From CBDBND01 sp965207985 (GTDB lineage Bacteria; Pseudomonadota; Alphaproteobacteria; Rhodospirillales; Rhodospirillaceae): a DNA stretch of 64,000 bases. The stretch spans positions 1-64,000 of the forward strand of contig CBDBND010000030.1 of assembly GCA_965207985.1 (NCBI GenBank), given 5' to 3'. Shown here one piece after another: positions 45,373 to 54,126 of this stretch. Numbering within the stretch: the first letter of the stretch is position 1; each line of letters opens with the position of its first letter. The notes under the pieces are model-generated. The model was given only the letters and a program-made list of their open reading frames with translations. It had not been told where the DNA came from and did no database searches. A program made the position numbers and the translations under genes.

Positions 45373-45512
45373 GGACTGCGGCAGGTACTTGTTGTACCAG
45401 CGGTAAAACGTGGTGCGGGGCACCCCAAGGGTGTCCAGCGTACGCTTGGCCGGCAGATGCGACTGTTCCACCAGCCTGATGATCTCAAGCTTCTCGGAGG
45501 CGGTGATTGTAG
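45373..45512 (-). pseudogene. IS3-family transposase, N-terminal HTH fragment
   Basis: Minus frame SEKLEIIRLVEQSHLPAKRT, then LDTLGVPRTTFYRWYNKYLP, the helix-turn-helix start of an IS3-type transposase that may be of the same type as the C-terminal piece at 25.3 kb. It is joined to a nuclease fragment on one side and an integrase fragment on the other. Confidence 0.65.
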
Positions 45513-45757
45513 TAGGCGACGACCCTGGCGGCCTCGCGCCGGCGCTGGTCGAGCGCGATCCCGTGAACGGGTCCGAGGGTGGCGCGCTTCAGGCCGGCGG
45601 GTCCCCTGGATTGCACGACATAGACCTTGCGGCCGTTGCGCTGGACGCGGACGCCGAAGCCCGCCAGGTCGCGGTCCCAATAGAAGGCATCCTTGCCGGT
45701 GGCCGGCAGCGCGGCGATGCTGCGGATGGTGAGACGGAGGGTGCTTCTCTTGGGCAT
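45513..45757 (-). pseudogene. Tyrosine integrase, N-terminal DNA-arm domain
   Basis: MPKRSTLRLTIRSIAALPAT, then GKDAFYWDRDLAGFGVRVQR, NGRKVYVVQSRG and LDQRRREAARVVA: the N-terminal DUF4102-type domain of an island integrase. The catalytic domain is lost. With the S24 fragment and the nuclease piece it suggests a former integrated element at 45-46.5 kb. Confidence 0.7.
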
Positions 45758-46315
45758 GGCGTTCCCCGGCGGCGCGCCCCGGATCGGGTCTGAAATATGG
45801 TATCAACACGCACCTGCGCGGCATCATCTCGATGGGGTATCCTAGACCCCGTGTGACCCCGTTGCAAGGGAATGGAAACGCCGGAGAATTGAAAATAACT
45901 AATCTCTATAACCCGTTAGGCACCGTCTGACCCCGCAGAGAAAAATATGCCTGTCTTCTAATCTCTGAACAACATCGTGTTCTCCTTAACTAGTGAATCA
46001 AACGACGGAAGCTCCCCCCCCCCCCCCCCCCCCCCGTCTGAGGGAAAGGAACCATAACGACGGAGTGTTGCAGGCGGCGTCCTGCATCGAAGTTAAGGCG
46101 ATGTTTGAACAGGTTAGAGAGGCGGCCCAGGGAACATAGAACGCCGGGTCATCACCATGCCAACACGGCGCTGCATGAGCTTAAACAGCGCGAAGATCAA
46201 TCTCTGGGTTCAGGCGGCCACAAACAGACGCTGCAAATACCTGAGACCGCAGGGTCTCTCCATCAGGGGAAGTTCCACAGATCATGGCAGCCCGGCGTGT
46301 TTTTGCCACCCGGCC
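45758..46315. other. Region without a recognised gene
   Basis: Holds the 22-base poly-C run at 46014-46035. Short open frames appear on both strands but nothing is recognised. The sequence quality around the poly-C is doubtful. Confidence 0.4.
46014..46035. repeat. Homopolymer of 22 C
   Basis: Uninterrupted run of 22 cytosines flanked by GAAGCT and GTCTGAGG. Such a run is extremely unlikely in a stable bacterial genome and suggests either a phase-variable tract or an artefact at a contig join. Confidence 0.9.
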
Positions 46316-46512
46316 TCACGTTTTGCGCACCGTCCAGACCACCTTGCCGGCGATGTGGGCCTCGTCGGCGAGGCAGGAGTAGGGAGCATAGTCGGGATTG
46401 GCGGAGATAAGCCGCAGCCGGTGCGGTTCTTGCCCCTGCACCACTTCGATGCGCTTGACCACCAGGCCGTTGCCGTCCCACAGCACGAACAACTCGCCGG
46501 TGGCCGGAAACC
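46316..46512 (-). pseudogene. S24-family peptidase/phage repressor, C-terminal fragment
   Basis: Minus frame PATGELFVLWDGNGLVVKRI, then GQEPHRLRLISANPDYAPYS, CLADEAHIAGKVVWTVRKT and stop at 46316-46318. This is the LexA-like peptidase domain with the catalytic lysine in VVKRI. The DNA-binding half and the serine region are missing upstream of about 46512. Confidence 0.7.
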
Positions 46513-46550
46513 GCTCAGGAGTTTTGAGTCAGACTGTTAGACGCAAGCTC

Positions 46551-46889
46551 CTAGAGAAGCTTGACCAGCGCGACGACCAGGCCGCCCTGGGCGATCAGCG
46601 CACCGAACATCCATTTGAGAAGATCAGCCTTTACCGCTTCGATTCTCGCCTCGACCTTCGCGGTTTCGATCCTGGCTTCCTGCCGCAACGCTTCTATGCC
46701 AGCCGTGGTCTCTTGCCGTAGCGCTTCCATGCCGGCCTCGATACGGGCAATGTCGGCTTTGGTCGCGAGGTTGGCGTTGAGCAGTGCAACATGCTCCTCA
46801 GCCAGGGTCTCAGCCTGCTTCACGGTGAAGCCGCTCTCCGTCAGGCGCTTGACGAAGCGGTGAGTATCGAACGCTATTGCCTCAGTCAT
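46551..46889 (-). CDS. DUF1640 family coiled-coil membrane protein
   Basis: 112 residues. FDTHRFVKRLTESGFTVKQA, then AETLAEEHVALL, followed by a heptad-rich coiled coil (ADIARIEAGMEALRQETTAG, repeated as EALRQE, then KVEARIEAVKADLLK) and a single C-terminal membrane helix (WMFGALIAQGGLVVALVKLL). This is the standard order of bacterial DUF1640/CCDC90-like proteins, which are common in alphaproteobacteria; no firm function is known. The gene looks intact. There is no strong ribosome site. Confidence 0.85.
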   Translation of the reverse strand: MTEAIAFDTHRFVKRLTESGFTVKQAETLAEEHVALLNANLATKADIARIEAGMEALRQETTAGIEALRQEARIETAKVEARIEAVKADLLKWMFGALIAQGGLVVALVKLL

Positions 46890-47328
46890 GGCTCAATGAT
46901 AGGAGCCGCGCAGGCGCTCGACAAGGACCATCGGAGAGACCGCACCCAGGCTCGCCGAGAAGCTCCGCCACCTGAACTTGACTGAGCACACCCCGACAGG
47001 TGCTCCCGTAAAACCACCATCACTTGCCGGGCTTCCAATCGGGTGGCGCCAGCTCGAAACCAGCAAACTCAAAAGCCGGTGCGACGGTACATCCGACTAG
47101 GGTCTGTTGACATTTAACGCATGGCGATGATGGTTGCGACGAGGTTGCAGTTTGCGGCGCAGCTGATGTCGGTCTTGTTGTCGGTTTCACTAAATACCGG
47201 ACAGTGATTTCGGTAAATACCGGACAGTAGATTTCATTAAATACCGGACAGCGTATCGGGCTCTTGTAACGTTCTAATCGGGTGCGCCGTTTTAGCGTCT
47301 CATGCTTCGGCTTTTGCCGGAGGTGAGC

Positions 47329-48882
47329 ATGCCAAAACGGAAGCAGACGAGACAGATAACCGTGAAAGATGTTCGAACGATTCTGCGCCTGAGCTGCGCG
47401 GAGGGTTTGTCGGTCCGCCAGATTGCGGATCGGCTTCGGATCGGCAAGTCGTCGGTATCGACGTATTTGTATCGGGCCCGCGAGGCGGGGCTTACGATAT
47501 GGCCGTTGCCGGAGGCCTATGCCGACGATGATGTCCTGAAAGCGGCGTTGTTTGGCCGCAAGGGCCGGCCGCGGCGCGATCCGGTGGAGCCGGACTGGGC
47601 GTATGTCTCGACCGAGCTGAAGCGCAAGGGGGTGACGCTGACCCTGTTGTGGCAGGAGTACCGCGAGAGCCATCCCGACGGCTACGGGTATACTTGGTTC
47701 TGCAACGGGCTGCGGGCCTTTGAGCGGCGTACGAGCGCGCGCTTCCGCCATCGCCACCAAGCCGGCGAGGTGATGCAGACCGATTATGCGGGGCTGACGA
47801 TGGAAATCATTGATCCCGCGACCGGCGCGGTCCAGGTGGCTCAGATCTTCGTCGCCGTTCTAGGCGCGTCCTCCTATACGTTTGCCATCGCCAGCCCCAG
47901 CCAGAGTCTGGCCCACTGGATCGAGAGCCATTGCCGCGCGTTCTCGTTTTTTGGCGGGGTATCGAGGAGCGTGGTGTGCGACAACCTGAAATCGGCGGTG
48001 GTCAAGCCGCTGTGGTTCGAGCCGACGCTGAACCCGACCTTTGAGGCATTTAGCGAGCATTACGGCACCACGGTGCTCCCGGCGCGTGTACGAAAACCGA
48101 CGGATAAGGGAAAAGTCGAGCGATCGGTGCAACTGGTCGAGCGCTGGATCCTGGCCCGTCTGCGCAACCGGCGCTTCTTCTCGCTGGGCAAGCTCAACGA
48201 GGCGATCGCCGAGCTGTTGCTGGACCTCAATGATCGGCCGATGCGTCATGTCGGCCGCTCCCGGCGCGAACTGTTTGAAGCGGTTGAACGGGAGACGCTG
48301 GCACCGTTGCCGGTGCGGCCCTTCGAGTATGCCGAATGGAAAAGCGCAAAAGTGCACCTCGACTACCATATCGAGGTCGATCATGCCTTCTACTCCGTTC
48401 CGCACGCCCTGATCGGCCGCCGCGTTCGTGTGCGCCTGACCCACAAGGCGGTCGAGATCTTCCACCAACACAAACGTGTCGCCTGCCATGTCCGAACCCG
48501 CCGGCGGGGAAGTCACGTCACCGTTCCGGCGCACATGCCTCCGAACCACCGGCACTACGCCAATCGGACCCCGGAAAGATTGAAGCGCCGTGCGGGCCTG
48601 ATCGGCAAAAACACCCTGATCTTCGTCGAGCGCACGCTGCGCGACCGGCCCCATCCGGAACAGGGCTATCGGCGCGCGCTGGGCGTTCTGTCCCTCGTCA
48701 GGCGATATGAACCCGCGCGTGTGGAAGCAGCCTGCAAGCACGCGCTTGAGGTCAACACCACCAGCTATGCCTCGGTCAGATCCATTCTCGAGACCGGGCT
48801 CGACCGGGCGCCGCCGGATCCCGAACCCCCGCTGCCTCTGCCCGAACACCAACAGATCCGCGGCCCCGGCTACTACAAGTGA
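47329..48882 (+). CDS. istA: IS21-family transposase IstA
   Basis: 517 residues from the ATG at 47329, which has GGAGG five bases upstream; the frame opens nine codons earlier without a site. N-terminal HTH (LSVRQIADRLRIGKSSVSTY), then the rve core with VMQTDYAGLTMEI (Asp), SVVCDNLKSAVVKP (Asp) and KPTDKGKVERSVQ (Glu), and a C-terminal beta-barrel region with YHIEVDHAFYSVPHALIGRR. It cuts and joins the IS ends. It is followed by istB 16 bases later. Confidence 0.95.
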   Translation: MPKRKQTRQITVKDVRTILRLSCAEGLSVRQIADRLRIGKSSVSTYLYRAREAGLTIWPLPEAYADDDVLKAALFGRKGRPRRDPVEPDWAYVSTELKRKGVTLTLLWQEYRESHPDGYGYTWFCNGLRAFERRTSARFRHRHQAGEVMQTDYAGLTMEIIDPATGAVQVAQIFVAVLGASSYTFAIASPSQSLAHWIESHCRAFSFFGGVSRSVVCDNLKSAVVKPLWFEPTLNPTFEAFSEHYGTTVLPARVRKPTDKGKVERSVQLVERWILARLRNRRFFSLGKLNEAIAELLLDLNDRPMRHVGRSRRELFEAVERETLAPLPVRPFEYAEWKSAKVHLDYHIEVDHAFYSVPHALIGRRVRVRLTHKAVEIFHQHKRVACHVRTRRRGSHVTVPAHMPPNHRHYANRTPERLKRRAGLIGKNTLIFVERTLRDRPHPEQGYRRALGVLSLVRRYEPARVEAACKHALEVNTTSYASVRSILETGLDRAPPDPEPPLPLPEHQQIRGPGYYK

Positions 48883-48898
48883 AAGGAAAACAAAACCC

Positions 48899-49636
48899 AT
48901 GCTGACAAACCCGACCCTTGAACAGATGCAGCGCCTCGGCCTCCATGGCATGGTCGGTGCATACCGCGATCTGGCCGAACAGGCCAATGAACTCGGTCAT
49001 GATGACTGGCTCGCGCTGATGCTCGACCGCGAAGAGACGGTGAGGGCCGACAAGCGCCTCGCGAACCGGCTGCGAGCCGCGAAGCTGCGCTTCCCGGAAG
49101 CCTGCATCGAGGATGTCGACTTCGCCGCCGAGCGCGGCCTCGATCGCCGTACCGTTCTCTCCCTCGCCGAGGGTGCCTGGCTCAAGACGCACGAGAATAT
49201 AATCGTCTCAGGTGAAACCGGAACCGGGAAGACCTGGTTCGGCTGCGCCCTTGGTCACCAGGTCGCGAGGCTTGACCATTCCGTGCTTTATATTCGCATG
49301 CCGAAGCTGTTCGAGAACCTCGCCAAGGCCCGCCTCGACGGCAGCCGGCCACGGCTCATCAACAGGCTCGCCCGCGTCCAACTCCTGATCCTCGATGACT
49401 GGGGCACCCATACCATGAACGACAGCCAGAGGCTCGACATCCTCGATATCTGCGAAGAACGTTATCGCAGAAAGTCCACCCTGATCACAGCCCAGGCCCC
49501 CGTCGACAAATGGCACGCCATCGTTGGCGAGCCGACCATCGCCGACGCCATCCTTGATCGCATCGTTCACAACGCCCACCGGATCACGCTCAAGGGTGAA
49601 AGCATGCGCAAGAAATACGCGACACCCAGGACATGA
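48899..49636 (+). CDS. istB: IS21-family ATP-binding helper IstB
   Basis: 245 residues from the ATG at 48899 (MLTNPTLEQMQRLGLHGMVG). AAA+ ATPase related to DnaC: Walker A SGETGTGKTWFGCALG, Walker B VQLLILDDWGTH, then KSTLITAQAPVDKWHAIVGE. It selects the target and stimulates IstA. The frame extends upstream to 48707 inside istA, but the order and the AAAGGAAAAC ribosome site support this start. Confidence 0.95.
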   Translation: MLTNPTLEQMQRLGLHGMVGAYRDLAEQANELGHDDWLALMLDREETVRADKRLANRLRAAKLRFPEACIEDVDFAAERGLDRRTVLSLAEGAWLKTHENIIVSGETGTGKTWFGCALGHQVARLDHSVLYIRMPKLFENLAKARLDGSRPRLINRLARVQLLILDDWGTHTMNDSQRLDILDICEERYRRKSTLITAQAPVDKWHAIVGEPTIADAILDRIVHNAHRITLKGESMRKKYATPRT

Positions 49637-49977
49637 AACGGATTGGAGAAAACACCAAACCGGTTCGTGCAGTGAAACGCAACACCGAGGACAAGCATGG
49701 CGCGCGCGCCGCTCAGACTCGTGGAGGTCACGCGTCGTGCGCACCATGCCCCAATCATCGTGTTCGTCTGGACGGCGGATCCGTCACCTCAGCACGGGCA
49801 ATGACTTGACCCCGATAACCAGATCGGAGAAAACCTCAATCGACCTCAACCAGACACCCGGGGAGACACTGCAAGAGACGTCCCGAATAGGCCGCAATCT
49901 ACTGTCCGGTATTTAGTGAAATCACTGTCCGGTATTTAATGAAATCGGTGTCCGGCATTTGTGAAATCTGCACTTGT

Positions 49978-50345
49978 CGTAGCGTGTTGCGATGCCACGG
50001 AATTCCTTGATCTTGGCGAAGTAGTTTTCGATCAGATGTCGCCAGCGGTACATGTGCTTGTCGTAGGCCGCCGGCCGCTTCCTGTTGGCGAGCGAGGGAA
50101 TGACGGCGCTTGCGCCACGTTGGTCCAGTTGCTCTCGCAGCCAGCCGGCATCGAATGCCTTGTCGGCGATGAGGGCATCGAAGTGAACGTCGTCGATCAA
50201 CGGCTGGACGCCCATCATGTCGTGGCGCTGGCCAGGGAGCAGCACGAAGCGGACCAGACACCCCAGTGCGTCGACCAGGGCGATGATCTTGGTGGTCAAT
50301 CCGCCCCGTGATCGGCCGATGGCCTGATTTTGAGTCCCCCTTTTG
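49978..50345 (-). pseudogene. IS427-group transposase OrfB, cut by the IS21 element
   Basis: Minus frame after the slippery site: QNQAIGRSRGGLTTKIIALV, then VRFVLLPGQRHDMMGVQPLI, DDVHFDALIADKAFDAGWLR and HLIENYFAKIKEFRGIATRY, then the IS21 element. The last 20 codons (DISYAANCNLVATIIAMR-like) are at 47117-47178 on the other side. The DDE domain is therefore split and this copy cannot transpose by itself. Confidence 0.85.
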
Positions 50346-50670
50346 CGCCGCTCGCCTTCTGGTGAACGCTGACGATGGTGGCGTCGATGAGGGCATATTC
50401 GAAATCCGGTTCCGCCGACAACTCCTCGAACAGCCGCTCGAAGACACCCTTCTTCGCCCATCGGCGAAAGCGCTGGAAGACGCTGTTCCAATTGCCGAAC
50501 GCCGGGGGCAGAGCGCGCCACGGCGACCCTGCGCGCACCCGCCACAAAACCGCCTCCAAAAACAGGCGGTTGTCCGCCGCCGTCACGCCACGGTCCGTCG
50601 CCTTGCCCGGTAGATGACGCCAAATTTTCTCCCAAACATTGTCCGTGATCACAAAACGCTCTGACTTCAT
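50296..50670 (-). CDS. IS427-group transposase OrfA
   Basis: Start at 50670: MKSERFVITDNVWEKIWRHL, then LFLEAVLWRVRAGSPWRALP, FQRFRRWAKKGVFERLFEEL and LIDATIVSVHQKASGAKGG, the DUF4096 domain and the first catalytic Asp. At 50337-50345 the message has AAAAGGGGG, where a shift leads into the OrfB frame, the usual IS427-group arrangement. AAGGAGTGTTTG just before the ATG is the ribosome site. Confidence 0.88.
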   Translation of the reverse strand: MKSERFVITDNVWEKIWRHLPGKATDRGVTAADNRLFLEAVLWRVRAGSPWRALPPAFGNWNSVFQRFRRWAKKGVFERLFEELSAEPDFEYALIDATIVSVHQKASGAKGGLKIRPSADHGAD

Positions 50671-51172
50671 CAAACACTCCTTGCAAAAGGAGGCTTGAAT
50701 CACTTTTCCGCGACATTGGGAATCCACTAAATGTCAACAGACCCTAATGTCCAAGCACCTGTAGAACGAGCGCTTTGCCAGGTACAGGCAGGGACAACGA
50801 TCTGGGGCTCCGCGCCAGTATCCAAACCTATAATCCGGTTCCTGATCTCGATACCGTCAATTGACAGATCAAGCTGTAAAGAATCACCGGCGTAGTAATG
50901 CCATATCTCCACCGCATCGATGCGGTGCCATGCAGAGGTCTCTCCTGCCTTCAAAAGGTAATAGATGGCTGTTATCTCACTGCGTTTGTTGTTTTCTGCC
51001 GGTGCACGAAATGTCTCACGGTAGTGTCCGCCTTCCGGATGAGGCTTTAGTCCGTATCGAACGATAATTTCGTCAGCGTCCATAGGCAATTCCTACATAT
51101 AATCTGAAAGCGAACCGACGTTCACTCATTAGACTACCGCAGCTAACGGCTTGTTGGAGGCCAGACCTTACC

Positions 51173-51814
51173 ATGTCCCAAGATGATACATTGATTTTCG
51201 GAGGCACCGGGCGCACCGGGTTAGAGATTGCAAGACGCTTACGCCAACGCGGGGATCAAGTCACCGTCGTTGCCAGAGTTAGTTCGGATATATCGGACCT
51301 GGAGGCGATTGAGATCAAAATTGTCAATGCAGATGCCTTCAATGTAAAGGAGCTGAAGGACGCGATGGCATCTGCCAGATGCTGCAAAGCCATATGCAGC
51401 CTGGGCAATAGACCAGGCGCTGAACGAAAGATCGACTACGAAGGTGTGCGCAATGCCGTTGATGCTGCTGAAGCAGCGAGTATCACCCGTTTCATTCTCA
51501 TATCCTCACTTGGCTGCGGTGACAGCCGGCCGGCGCTCTCGGAACGAGCGCTCAAATTCCTCGGCGACGTTTGTCTCCGCAAAACCCAAGGTGAGGATTA
51601 TCTCAAAAGTAGCGGCCTGGATTGGACCATTATTCGACCCGGGGGCCTATCTTCTGATCCGCCAACGGGCAAGGCTGTTTTGAGCGAAGATCCTTTGTCT
51701 TTTGGAACGATCCGAAGGGGCGACGTCGCCCGTCTCTCTGTCTTATGTCTCGACGATTCAGACACAATTGGCAGAACATACTCTGCTATTGATCCAAGTT
51801 TGGGTGCCAACTGA
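51173..51814 (+). CDS. NAD(P)-binding protein, atypical SDR (NmrA/YwnB-like)
   Basis: 213 residues. Rossmann fold starting TLIFGGTGRTGLEIARRLRQ (GGTGRTG dinucleotide loop), then VTVVARVSSDIS, an NADAFN turn, RCCKAICSLGNRPG, ITRFILISSLGCGDSRP and LDWTIIRPGGLS. Atypical short-chain dehydrogenases of this kind act as flavin reductases, isomerases or redox sensors; there is no YxxxK motif here. It lies divergent to the cupin gene with about 90 bases between and 23 bases before the DnaJ-like gene, probably one operon with it. Confidence 0.85.
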   Translation: MSQDDTLIFGGTGRTGLEIARRLRQRGDQVTVVARVSSDISDLEAIEIKIVNADAFNVKELKDAMASARCCKAICSLGNRPGAERKIDYEGVRNAVDAAEAASITRFILISSLGCGDSRPALSERALKFLGDVCLRKTQGEDYLKSSGLDWTIIRPGGLSSDPPTGKAVLSEDPLSFGTIRRGDVARLSVLCLDDSDTIGRTYSAIDPSLGAN

Positions 51815-51837
51815 GAGTTGGGAAGGAACGGGAGCGT

Positions 51838-52596
51838 ATGGCTATATTCGGAAAGATAATGGGCGGCGCGCTTGGCTTTGCGCTCGGGGGGCCGTTAGGC
51901 GCAATGATCGGCGCAGTCGCTGGCCACGGCCTGATCGACCGGAGCCAAAGCCGGTTTACAGGGAGTGGAAACAGGGTCAATGCGGCAGAGGCTAGGGTCG
52001 TATTCGCCTTAGGAGTGATTGCCCTTTCCGCCAAGGTCGCAAAGGCGGACGGTACGGTCACGCGGGATGAAATCCGTACATTCCAAAGGCTCTTCCCATT
52101 CGACCCCGGTGAGCGGGCCCGGATCGCCGAGTTCTACAATGAGGCCAGCCGGAGCCCATACGGATTCGAGGACTATGCCGCACAGGTGCGAGGCGTGCTT
52201 GCCGCACAGCCAGAACTCTTAGCCGAAGTCGTGGATGCGCTCTACGCCATTGCCATGGCTGATGGCGAACTGCACCGGGAAGAGGAGAGAATGATCGCAC
52301 ACATTGGAGCGATTTTTGGCCTCGGCGAATATGAGGTGGCATCGATCCGCGCCCGCCACGCGGTTGGCCCAACGTCGGACAAGGGGACAGCAGGCGCCTA
52401 TGCCGTGCTTGGCGTAGACCCGGGCGCGACAGACGAGGAACTGCGCGCGGCGCACCGCAACCTCGTGCGCACCTATCATCCCGACCGGCTGGTCTCCAAA
52501 GGGTTGCCCGAGGAGTTCATGAAGCTCGCGAATGACCGGCTAGCGGAGATCAACTCTGCCTATGAGACCGTGACGAAGCACCGCCGAGCCCCGTGA
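51838..52596 (+). CDS. TerB/DnaJ domain co-chaperone (DjlA-like)
   Basis: 252 residues. A glycine-rich hydrophobic N-terminus (MGGALGFALGGPLGAMIGAV) is the membrane anchor of DjlA. A central TerB/helical domain follows (ALGVIALSAKVAKADGTVTR, then LYAIAMADGELHREEERMIA), and a C-terminal J domain with YAVLGVDPGATDEELRAAHR and LVRTYHPDRLVSKG; the HPD motif is present, so it should stimulate DnaK. The start is preceded by GGGAAGGAACGGGAG, a good ribosome site. Confidence 0.92.
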   Translation: MAIFGKIMGGALGFALGGPLGAMIGAVAGHGLIDRSQSRFTGSGNRVNAAEARVVFALGVIALSAKVAKADGTVTRDEIRTFQRLFPFDPGERARIAEFYNEASRSPYGFEDYAAQVRGVLAAQPELLAEVVDALYAIAMADGELHREEERMIAHIGAIFGLGEYEVASIRARHAVGPTSDKGTAGAYAVLGVDPGATDEELRAAHRNLVRTYHPDRLVSKGLPEEFMKLANDRLAEINSAYETVTKHRRAP

Positions 52597-52862
52597 TTGG
52601 GATTGGACAAAGGTCTCGTACCGAATGCCAGATGGTGCATCAAACAATTTCTATGGATTCTCTCAATTCCAGAACAGTCCGGCCAAGGTGGTTTGCACGC
52701 CCCTCAACCAAAAGTGCCGCTAAATCAGTTATCTGGCTACGCTTCTCTTTGGACCTCTTACCGGAATCCGCGATTGGGAATCTATTGGGAAACATGGGAA
52801 AATAATCTCCAGCCCCCACCAGGAACGGCCCGGCTACTCAAACAGCATAGACAGCTACTTGC
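52597..52862. other. Region without a recognised gene
   Basis: Open plus frames exist (for example SGYASLWTSYRNPRLGIYWE) but no family is recognised. It is probably rearranged debris before the IS630 fragment. Confidence 0.4.
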
Positions 52863-52973
52863 CTATGCACCGTCGACGGTCTCTGGAACGCTATCGGCCA
52901 AATCTCCCTGACCGTCTCCCCGAAAGAATATAAAATCTGCTCCAATGCCGCCGGATATATCGCAACGCCATAG
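52863..52973 (+). pseudogene. IS630-family transposase, last 35 codons
   Basis: Plus frame TVDGLWNAIGQISLTVSPKE, then YKICSNAAGYIATP and stop at 52971-52973. It matches the C-terminus of the IS630 fragment at 60846-61090 (VDGLWNAIGQIS). Confidence 0.65.
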
Positions 52974-52995
52974 GATTCCGCTCCAAATGGCGACG

Positions 52996-53601
52996 TCAAA
53001 GCCCAAGATCGTGCTCCCTCTGTTTCGGTTCCGGCATCTTTGCCGGATCCGGTGTTCCCTTCCGAGCTTCGGTTTCCATCCCCCGCGCTTGGCCTTCGGG
53101 GGCGTCCCGTGCGGTCAACTTCCCGGTTTCCCCGCCGATCCCTTCAAGAACGGACATCCGCTCTCCTGTCACGGCTTCAAGCTGATCCCGCAGCTTCGCA
53201 AGGCGGCGGCTGCGCCCGAACCATGCGAAGGTGCGTTCGACCACCCAACGGCGCGGCAGCGCAACGAAGCCGTCCGCCTTGTCGTTGCGCCTGACGATCT
53301 CCAGCGCCCAGTCGCCGATCTTCTTCAGCGCCCCGGCCAGCTTAGGGCCAGCGTAAGCGCCGTCGGCGAAGATATAGACCGTGGTCCGCGGGCCGTAACG
53401 CTCCGGTAAGTCCCGCCATGGGGCACCCGTGCGCAGAATATAGAAGATATCCGCAAATGGATCACGTTCTACAATGAGAGGCGTCCTCATTCCGCCCTTG
53501 GCGGCAGGCCGCCCGCCGTGGTCTATTGGACGGCAATCGAGCAAAACCAAACCGATCAGCAGGCCCAGAAAGTAGCTTAAATCAAACCAGAACCTGTCCA
53601 A
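52996..53601 (-). pseudogene. Mosaic of IS5-family transposase pieces
   Basis: One open minus frame made of unrelated parts. An N-terminal piece (ERDPFADIFYILRTGAPWRD, then LPERYGPRTTVY) is joined directly to a late piece (IFADGAYAGPKLAGALKKIG, then RRWVVERTFAWFGRSRRLAK) that is identical in part to the relic at 2.2 kb, with the DSQSVKT middle deleted. It then runs into a Glu-rich tail (LRDQLEAVTGERMSVLEGIG, ending EPKQREHDLGL) whose origin I do not recognise. Confidence 0.7.
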
Positions 53602-53629
53602 TAATCAGGGAGTAGCTCAGGTCGAGCAT

Positions 53630-53665
53630 GACCAAGAAAAACGGCCCCGCTGAATAGCGGGGCCG
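53630..53665 (-). terminator. Rho-independent terminator (leftward)
   Basis: On the minus strand CGGCCCCGCT-ATTC-AGCGGGGCCG is followed by TTTTTCTTGG. Strong 10-bp stem with a T run, 30 bases after the stop of the following fragment. It shows that the fragment is the end of a real transcription unit. Confidence 0.85.
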
Positions 53666-53695
53666 AGTCTAGCAAGTCAAATAGCAAGATTAAGA

Positions 53696-53959
53696 TTACG
53701 GTGCGCCTGTTAGCTGGCCATTACGGAAGCCTGACAGGTCACTGAACAGGTTGTCGACGCTGTTCCAGTTCAGGTGCTGGACATAGCCAGCGATAGCGCC
53801 TTCGATCTTGACGGTGTAGAGCACAGGATCATCTGACACGTCAATGTTGGCTGCGTCTTCAATCATTGCAGAGGTCCAATGGATCATGGTCCCAGCAGCG
53901 ATTGTACTTGAGGTGAACTCACCGACCATCTCGCCATCTGAGGAATCATAGACACTCAC
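53696..53959 (-). pseudogene. Unknown protein, C-terminal fragment cut by the MITE
   Basis: Minus frame SVYDSSDGEMVGEFTSSTIA, then AGTMIHWTSAMIEDAANIDV, KIEGAIAGYVQHLNWNSVDN and FSDLSGFRNGQLTGAP. Acidic, beta-rich, without cysteines: it looks like the end of an extracellular or surface-layer-like protein. The upstream part is replaced by the MITE at 53963. It is followed by a good terminator. The family is not recognised. Confidence 0.5.
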
Positions 53960-53962
53960 GTC

Positions 53963-54126
53963 GGCATTGTCAGACTAAATTAATTTGTTAGTCTAGTGAG
54001 GTGAGTTTTCGCCGTTCCGAGCCGCGCCTTGCTTGGTCAATTCCAAGCGAACCTATGTTTTAGTGCCTAAACCCAGGAAACAAGGGCCCAAGAGAGTTGA
54101 CCCTAACCAGTTAGTCTGACAATGCC
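53963..54126. repeat. Intact 164-bp MITE
   Basis: Perfect 16-bp terminal inverted repeats GGCATTGTCAGACTAA and TTAGTCTGACAATGCC, no coding capacity. Related copies: split at 33879-36618, partial at 19670-19784, solo end at 30610-30625. No clear target duplication is seen. The IS66-type relic at 23.6 kb begins with the related GTACTGTCAGACTAAATTGG, so an element with such ends may have mobilised it. Confidence 0.88.

Larger units (their letters stand above)
47179..49972 (+). mobile_element. IS21-family insertion sequence, complete, 2794 bp
   Basis: Ends TGTCGGTTTCACTAAATACC and, inverted, TGCAGATTTCACAAATGCCG. Target duplication CTTGT (47174-47178 and 49973-49977). At the left end the motif TAAATACCGGACAG is repeated three times (about 47191-47254), and related copies occur three times at the right end: multiple transposase-binding sites as in IS21. 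istA and istB are both open. Confidence 0.95.
47100..50744 (-). mobile_element. IS5-family (IS427-group) element, interrupted by IS21
   Basis: Inverted ends GGGTCTGTTGACATTTA at 47100 and, inverted, at 50744; target duplication TA (47098-47099 and 50745-50746). Without the IS21-type insertion the element is 846 bp, normal for the IS427 group. It sits inside the Cupin_5 gene. A truncated copy of the same element is at 19785-20095. Confidence 0.93.
47020..51083 (-). pseudogene. Cupin_5 (DUF985) family gene split by an IS
   Basis: The 5' part (50745-51083) reads MDADEIIVRYGLKPHPEGGH, then YRETFRAPAENN, SEITAIYYLLKAGETSAWHR and EIWHYYAGDSLQL, up to RSTGAWT. The 3' part is at 47020-47099 on the other side of the insertion: VGCTVAPAFEFAGFELAPPD, then WKPGK and stop. 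Removing the IS and one TA restores an open frame of 417 bases, 138 residues, a normal size for this cupin family of sugar-epimerase-like fold. It was therefore an intact gene until the IS427-group element landed. Confidence 0.92.

Noticed and set aside
44530..45471. 313-codon minus frame at the end of ccrM
   Set aside because: Joins an IS3 HTH piece, a nuclease fragment and antisense of ccrM; only the fragments are meaningful.
47860..48987. 375-codon minus-strand frame opposite istA
   Set aside because: Shadow of the IS21 transposase gene; no family features.
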